DNA from: an uncultured Oscillospiraceae bacterium
GTDB lineage: Bacteria; Bacillota; Clostridia; Oscillospirales; Oscillospiraceae
Assembly (NCBI GenBank): GCA_944385465.1
Contig: CALWXH010000003.1
Coordinates: forward strand, 1-63,537
DNA: 63,537 bases
Direction of reading: 5' to 3'
A program made the translations under genes and the position numbers. Within the stretch, counting starts at the first letter, position 1. Every line of letters begins with the position of its first letter. The notes below the pieces were generated by a model. That model ran no database searches. It was not told the DNA's origin and saw nothing but the letters and a program-made list of their open reading frames with translations. This document shows positions 60,162 to 63,537 of this stretch, piece after piece.

Positions 60162-61901
60162 GTGAGACAAGTTTTGCGGCAATTGAAGGAGTACCGGCGG
60201 GACACGTTTGCCTGCGTCGGACTGACCGCGCTGGAGGTGATCATGGAGATCCTGCTGCCCCTGATCACATCGCTGATCATTGACCAGGGGCTGGAGAAGA
60301 GCAACCTCCCCGCGGTCTACCGCTTCGGGATCCTCATGGTGGTCATGTCCTTCCTGGCGCTGCTGTTCGGCGCCCTGGCGGGCAAATTCGCCGCCAGCGC
60401 CAGCACCGGCCTGGCGGCCAACCTGCGGCAGGCCATCTATGACAACATCCAGACCTTTTCCTTTTCCAACATCGACAAGTTCAGCGTTCCCGGCCTGGTG
60501 ACCCGGATGACCACCGACATCACCAATGTGCAAAACGCCTTTATGATGGTCATCCGCGTGGCGGTGCGGGCGCCGCTGAACCTGATCTTCAGCTACATCA
60601 TGTGCCTGATCATCAGCGTGAAGCTGAGTCTGACCTTCCTGATCGCGGTGGTCTTCCTGCTGGTGGTGCTGGGCGTCATCATGGTCGCCACCCTGAAGAT
60701 TTTCGCGCAGGTGTTCCGGAAGTATGACGATCTGAACGCGGATGTTCAGGAAAACGTGGCCGCCATCCGGGTGGTGAAGGCCTTTGTCCGGGAGAAGTAT
60801 GAGGGCGAAAAGTTTTCCAAGGCCTCCGACATGCTCTACCAGCTGTCGGTGAAGGCGGAAAAGCTGCTGGCCTTCAACAGCCCGGCCATGATGATCGCGG
60901 TGTACTTCTGCATCATTATGGTGTCCTGGCTGGGGGCCCAGTTCATCGTGGGGGGCAGCCTGACCACCGGCAACCTCACCAGTTTGTTCAGCTACATCAT
61001 GTCCCTGCTCATGAGCCTGATGATGCTGTCCATGATCGTGGTGATGATCTCCATGTCCCTGGCCAGCGTCCGGCGTATCGGCGAGGTGCTCAGCGAGACC
61101 CCCGATCTGAAAAACCCCGCCCGGCCGGTGGAGACGGTGGCGGACGGCTCCATTGACTTTGAGCATGTGAATTTTTCCTATCAGCATGGCAGCGGCAAGA
61201 ACGCCCTGTCCGACATCGACCTGCACATCTCCTCCGGCCAGACCATCGGGGTGATCGGGGGCACCGGCGCGGGCAAGAGCAGCCTGGTGAACCTGATCTG
61301 CCGGCTGTACGATGTGGACAGCGGCTGCGTGAAGGTGGGCGGCCTGGATGTGCGGCAGTATGACATGGAGGCCCTGCGCAATCAGGTGTCTGTGGTGCTG
61401 CAGAAGAACACCCTCTTTTCCGGCACCATCCTGGACAACCTGCGCTGGGGCAATCCCGACGCCACCGAAGAGGAGTGCGTGGAGGCCTGCAAGGCCGCCT
61501 GTGCCGACGAGTTCATCGACCGCTTCCCGAAGGGGTACCACACCTGGATCGAGCGGGGGGGCAACAACGTCTCCGGCGGGCAGAAGCAGCGGCTGTGCAT
61601 CGCCCGGGCCCTGCTGAAAAAGCCCAAGGTGCTCATCCTGGACGACTCCACCTCCGCGGTGGACACCGCCACCGACGCCAAGATCCGCGCCGCCTTTGCC
61701 CGGGAGATCCCCGGCACCACCAAGATCATCATCGCCCAGCGCATCTCCAGCGTGCAGGACGCGGATCAGATCCTGGTGCTGGACAACGGGCGGATCGACG
61801 CCTTTGACACCCACGAGAACCTGCTCAAGTCCAACGCCATCTACCAGGAGATCTACGAGTCCCAGGTCAAGGGCGGCGGCGACTTCGACCAGCCCGCGTG
61901 A
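60162..61901 (+). CDS. ABC exporter subunit 1 (half-transporter, noncanonical ATP site)
   Basis: A 579-residue type IV ABC exporter half: six membrane helices (residues about 15-315), then an ATPase domain with Walker A GGTGAGKSS (about 364), Q-loop VVLQKNTLFSGTI, signature VSGGQKQRL and Walker B VLILDDSTSAVD. The catalytic Glu after Walker B is Asp (DDSTS), as in the degenerate-site subunit of heterodimeric exporters such as TM287/288 or BmrCD. Start is GTG 60162, eight bases after AAGGAGGAG; the GTG at 60153 is inside that site. With the next gene it should form a heterodimer exporting drugs or peptides, under marR control. Confidence 0.93.
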   Translation: MRQVLRQLKEYRRDTFACVGLTALEVIMEILLPLITSLIIDQGLEKSNLPAVYRFGILMVVMSFLALLFGALAGKFAASASTGLAANLRQAIYDNIQTFSFSNIDKFSVPGLVTRMTTDITNVQNAFMMVIRVAVRAPLNLIFSYIMCLIISVKLSLTFLIAVVFLLVVLGVIMVATLKIFAQVFRKYDDLNADVQENVAAIRVVKAFVREKYEGEKFSKASDMLYQLSVKAEKLLAFNSPAMMIAVYFCIIMVSWLGAQFIVGGSLTTGNLTSLFSYIMSLLMSLMMLSMIVVMISMSLASVRRIGEVLSETPDLKNPARPVETVADGSIDFEHVNFSYQHGSGKNALSDIDLHISSGQTIGVIGGTGAGKSSLVNLICRLYDVDSGCVKVGGLDVRQYDMEALRNQVSVVLQKNTLFSGTILDNLRWGNPDATEEECVEACKAACADEFIDRFPKGYHTWIERGGNNVSGGQKQRLCIARALLKKPKVLILDDSTSAVDTATDAKIRAAFAREIPGTTKIIIAQRISSVQDADQILVLDNGRIDAFDTHENLLKSNAIYQEIYESQVKGGGDFDQPA

Positions 61902-61918
61902 AAGGAGGAGCGCACAGT

Positions 61919-63537
61919 ATGAACAATTTGCCTGGAAACGCCGGCGCGGGGCAGGTGCTGGGCCGGGTGATCCGGTATATGCTGCACCACTACAAATTCC
62001 CCTTCGCGCTGGTGATTGTCTGTATCATCGTCAACGCGGTGTCCTCCGTGGTCGGGGCCAGCTTCCCCCAGACCCTGGTGGACGACTACATCGAGCCTAT
62101 GCTGGCCAGCGGCTCCACCGATTTCAGCGGCCTGGCCAGCCAGATCATCCGCCTGGTGTGCATCATGGCGGTGGGCGTGGTGGCGGCCTATACCTATAAC
62201 CGCATCATGGTCAGCGTCAGCCAGGGCACCATGCGCCGGCTGCGGGACGACCTGTTTACCCGCATGGAGTCCCTGCCCATCAAATACTTCGACACCCATG
62301 CCCACGGGGACATCATGTCGGTGTACACCAATGACGTGGACACCCTGCGGCAGCTGCTCAGCCAGAGCATTCCGCAGATCATCAACTCCGTGATCACCAT
62401 GGTGGCCACCCTGGTGATGATGCTCATCCTCAGCCCTGCCCTGACGGTGATCTCCGTCCTCACCGCCCTGGTGATGCTGGCGGTGACGAAAAGCTTCACC
62501 CGCCTGTCCGGCAAGTATTTCATCCGGCAGCAGCGGGATCTGGGCGCGGTGGACGGCTTCATCGAGGAGATGCTGGACGGGCAGAAAGTGGTGAAGGTGT
62601 TCTGCCACGAGGAGCAGGCCAAAGCCGACTTCCGCCAGGTGAACCAGGCCCTGCGGGACAGCGCGGACAAGGCCAACCGGTACGCCAACCTGCTCATGCC
62701 CATCAACGCCAACATCGGCTGGCTGAGCTACGCGGTGGTGGCCATCGTGGGCGCCATCCTGGCCATCAACGGCATGGCCGGGGTCACCCTGGGCACCGTC
62801 ATCTCGTTTGTGGGGCTGAACAAGAGCTTCACCAACCCCATCACCCAGGTGAGCCAGCAGGTGAACTTTGTGGTCACCGCCGCCGCCGGCGCGGGCCGCG
62901 TCTTTGACCTGATGGACGAGGTGCCGGAGACGGACGAGGGCTATGTGGAGCTGGTGAACGCCAGAGAGGACGCCGCCGGCAGCCTGCGTGAGGCGGACCA
63001 CCGCACCAACGTGTGGGCCTGGAAGCACCCCCACAAGGCGGAGGGCACCGTCACCTACACCCGGCTGGAGGGCAGCGTGGTCTTTGAGCACGTGGACTTC
63101 GGCTACGACCCGGGCAAGCTGGTGCTCCACGACATCAGCCTGTGGGCCAAGCCGGGGCAGAAGATCGCCTTCGTGGGGGCCACCGGCGCGGGCAAGACCA
63201 CCATCACCAACCTCATCAACCGCTTTTACGACATTGCCGACGGCAAGATCCGGTACGACGGCATCAACATCGGCAAGATCAAAAAGGACGACCTGCGCCG
63301 GTCCCTGGGCATCGTGCTCCAGGACACCCACCTGTTCACCGGCACGGTGATGGACAACATCCGCTACGGCAACCTGGAGGCCAGCGACGAGGAGTGCATG
63401 GCCGCCGCCCAGCTGGCCAACGCCGACGGCTTCATCCGCCGCCTGCCCGACGGCTACCAGACCATGCTCACCGGCGACGGGGCCAACCTCAGCCAGGGCC
63501 AGCGGCAGCTGCTGGCCATCGCCCGGGCCGCCGTGGC
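61919..63537 (+). CDS. ABC exporter subunit 2, truncated by window end
   Basis: A partial half-transporter of 539 residues so far, cut off by the window edge. Six membrane helices (about 25-330) are followed by a roughly 40-residue acidic insertion (NAREDAAGSLREADHRTN) before the ATPase domain, Walker A GATGAGKTT (near residue 420), Q-loop IVLQDTHLFTGTV and signature LSQGQRQLL. Walker B and the D-loop are beyond the end. The canonical partner in such pairs keeps the catalytic Glu, which cannot be checked here. ATG 61919 is preceded by AAAGGAGGAGCGCACAGT, 17 bases after the first subunit stop. The insertion is longer than in most homologues. Confidence 0.92.
   Translation, partial: MNNLPGNAGAGQVLGRVIRYMLHHYKFPFALVIVCIIVNAVSSVVGASFPQTLVDDYIEPMLASGSTDFSGLASQIIRLVCIMAVGVVAAYTYNRIMVSVSQGTMRRLRDDLFTRMESLPIKYFDTHAHGDIMSVYTNDVDTLRQLLSQSIPQIINSVITMVATLVMMLILSPALTVISVLTALVMLAVTKSFTRLSGKYFIRQQRDLGAVDGFIEEMLDGQKVVKVFCHEEQAKADFRQVNQALRDSADKANRYANLLMPINANIGWLSYAVVAIVGAILAINGMAGVTLGTVISFVGLNKSFTNPITQVSQQVNFVVTAAAGAGRVFDLMDEVPETDEGYVELVNAREDAAGSLREADHRTNVWAWKHPHKAEGTVTYTRLEGSVVFEHVDFGYDPGKLVLHDISLWAKPGQKIAFVGATGAGKTTITNLINRFYDIADGKIRYDGINIGKIKKDDLRRSLGIVLQDTHLFTGTVMDNIRYGNLEASDEECMAAAQLANADGFIRRLPDGYQTMLTGDGANLSQGQRQLLAIARAAV

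Overview
The window is a 63.5 kb piece of a GC-rich, spore-forming Firmicute chromosome, most likely a gut Oscillospiraceae (Flavonifractor or Pseudoflavonifractor type). Supporting signs are an alpha/beta-type small acid-soluble spore protein, AddAB rather than RecBCD, a Firmicute class III fructose-bisphosphatase, extended Shine-Dalgarno sequences, a bile-salt-hydrolase-like enzyme, and a division cluster of clostridial layout. This placement is inference from gene content; no database search was possible.

Layout. 0-5.8 kb: a DUF1846 protein, a small membrane-anchored protein, a membrane-spanning XRE regulator, and an ABC-F ATPase behind an elaborate attenuator leader. 5.8-13.8 kb: fbp, an iron-sulfur-type flavoprotein, a triple-GNAT protein under a leader-ORF RNA switch, a bile salt hydrolase, a MATE pump and an SASP gene. 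13.9-27 kb: DUF1847, then the division and cell-wall cluster mraZ-rsmH-ftsL-pbp-(Mur-ligase-like fragment)-mraY-ftsW-murG-murA-divIB, a terminator, and ftsZ on its own promoter. No murC, murD, murE or murF lies in the cluster. 27-32 kb: XRE regulator, DUF1576 membrane protein, gluQRS and guaB. 32-43.3 kb: addB-addA, rpmE, two GNATs, a flavin reductase, hflX and a YigZ protein.

43.3-46.3 kb is a visibly lower-GC island with a frameshifted DUF3100 membrane protein and an intact amidohydrolase, probably acquired. 46.4-49.4 kb holds two membrane proteins, an XRE-TPR regulator and a repeat-rich spacer. 49.4-57.4 kb holds gdhA, a VanZ-family gene behind four 11-bp-phased repeats, a zinc-ribbon gene, ackA, tmcAL, rimI, a GNAT, an NTF2-like gene and tsaD. 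57.4-58.6 kb is non-coding and palindrome-rich, with a DnaA-box-like cluster and two back-to-back leucine tRNA genes. 58.6-63.5 kb has a LysR regulator divergent from a marR gene followed by a heterodimeric ABC exporter; the second subunit runs off the end.

The most noteworthy signals are regulatory. The ABC-F gene has a three-codon upstream ORF that pairs with a downstream strand, plus a competing antiterminator and terminator. The triple-GNAT gene has a 13-codon leader ORF and three RNA segments that alternately hide or expose its ribosome binding site. The VanZ gene has a response-regulator-like repeat array. All structures were paired by eye and are predictions.
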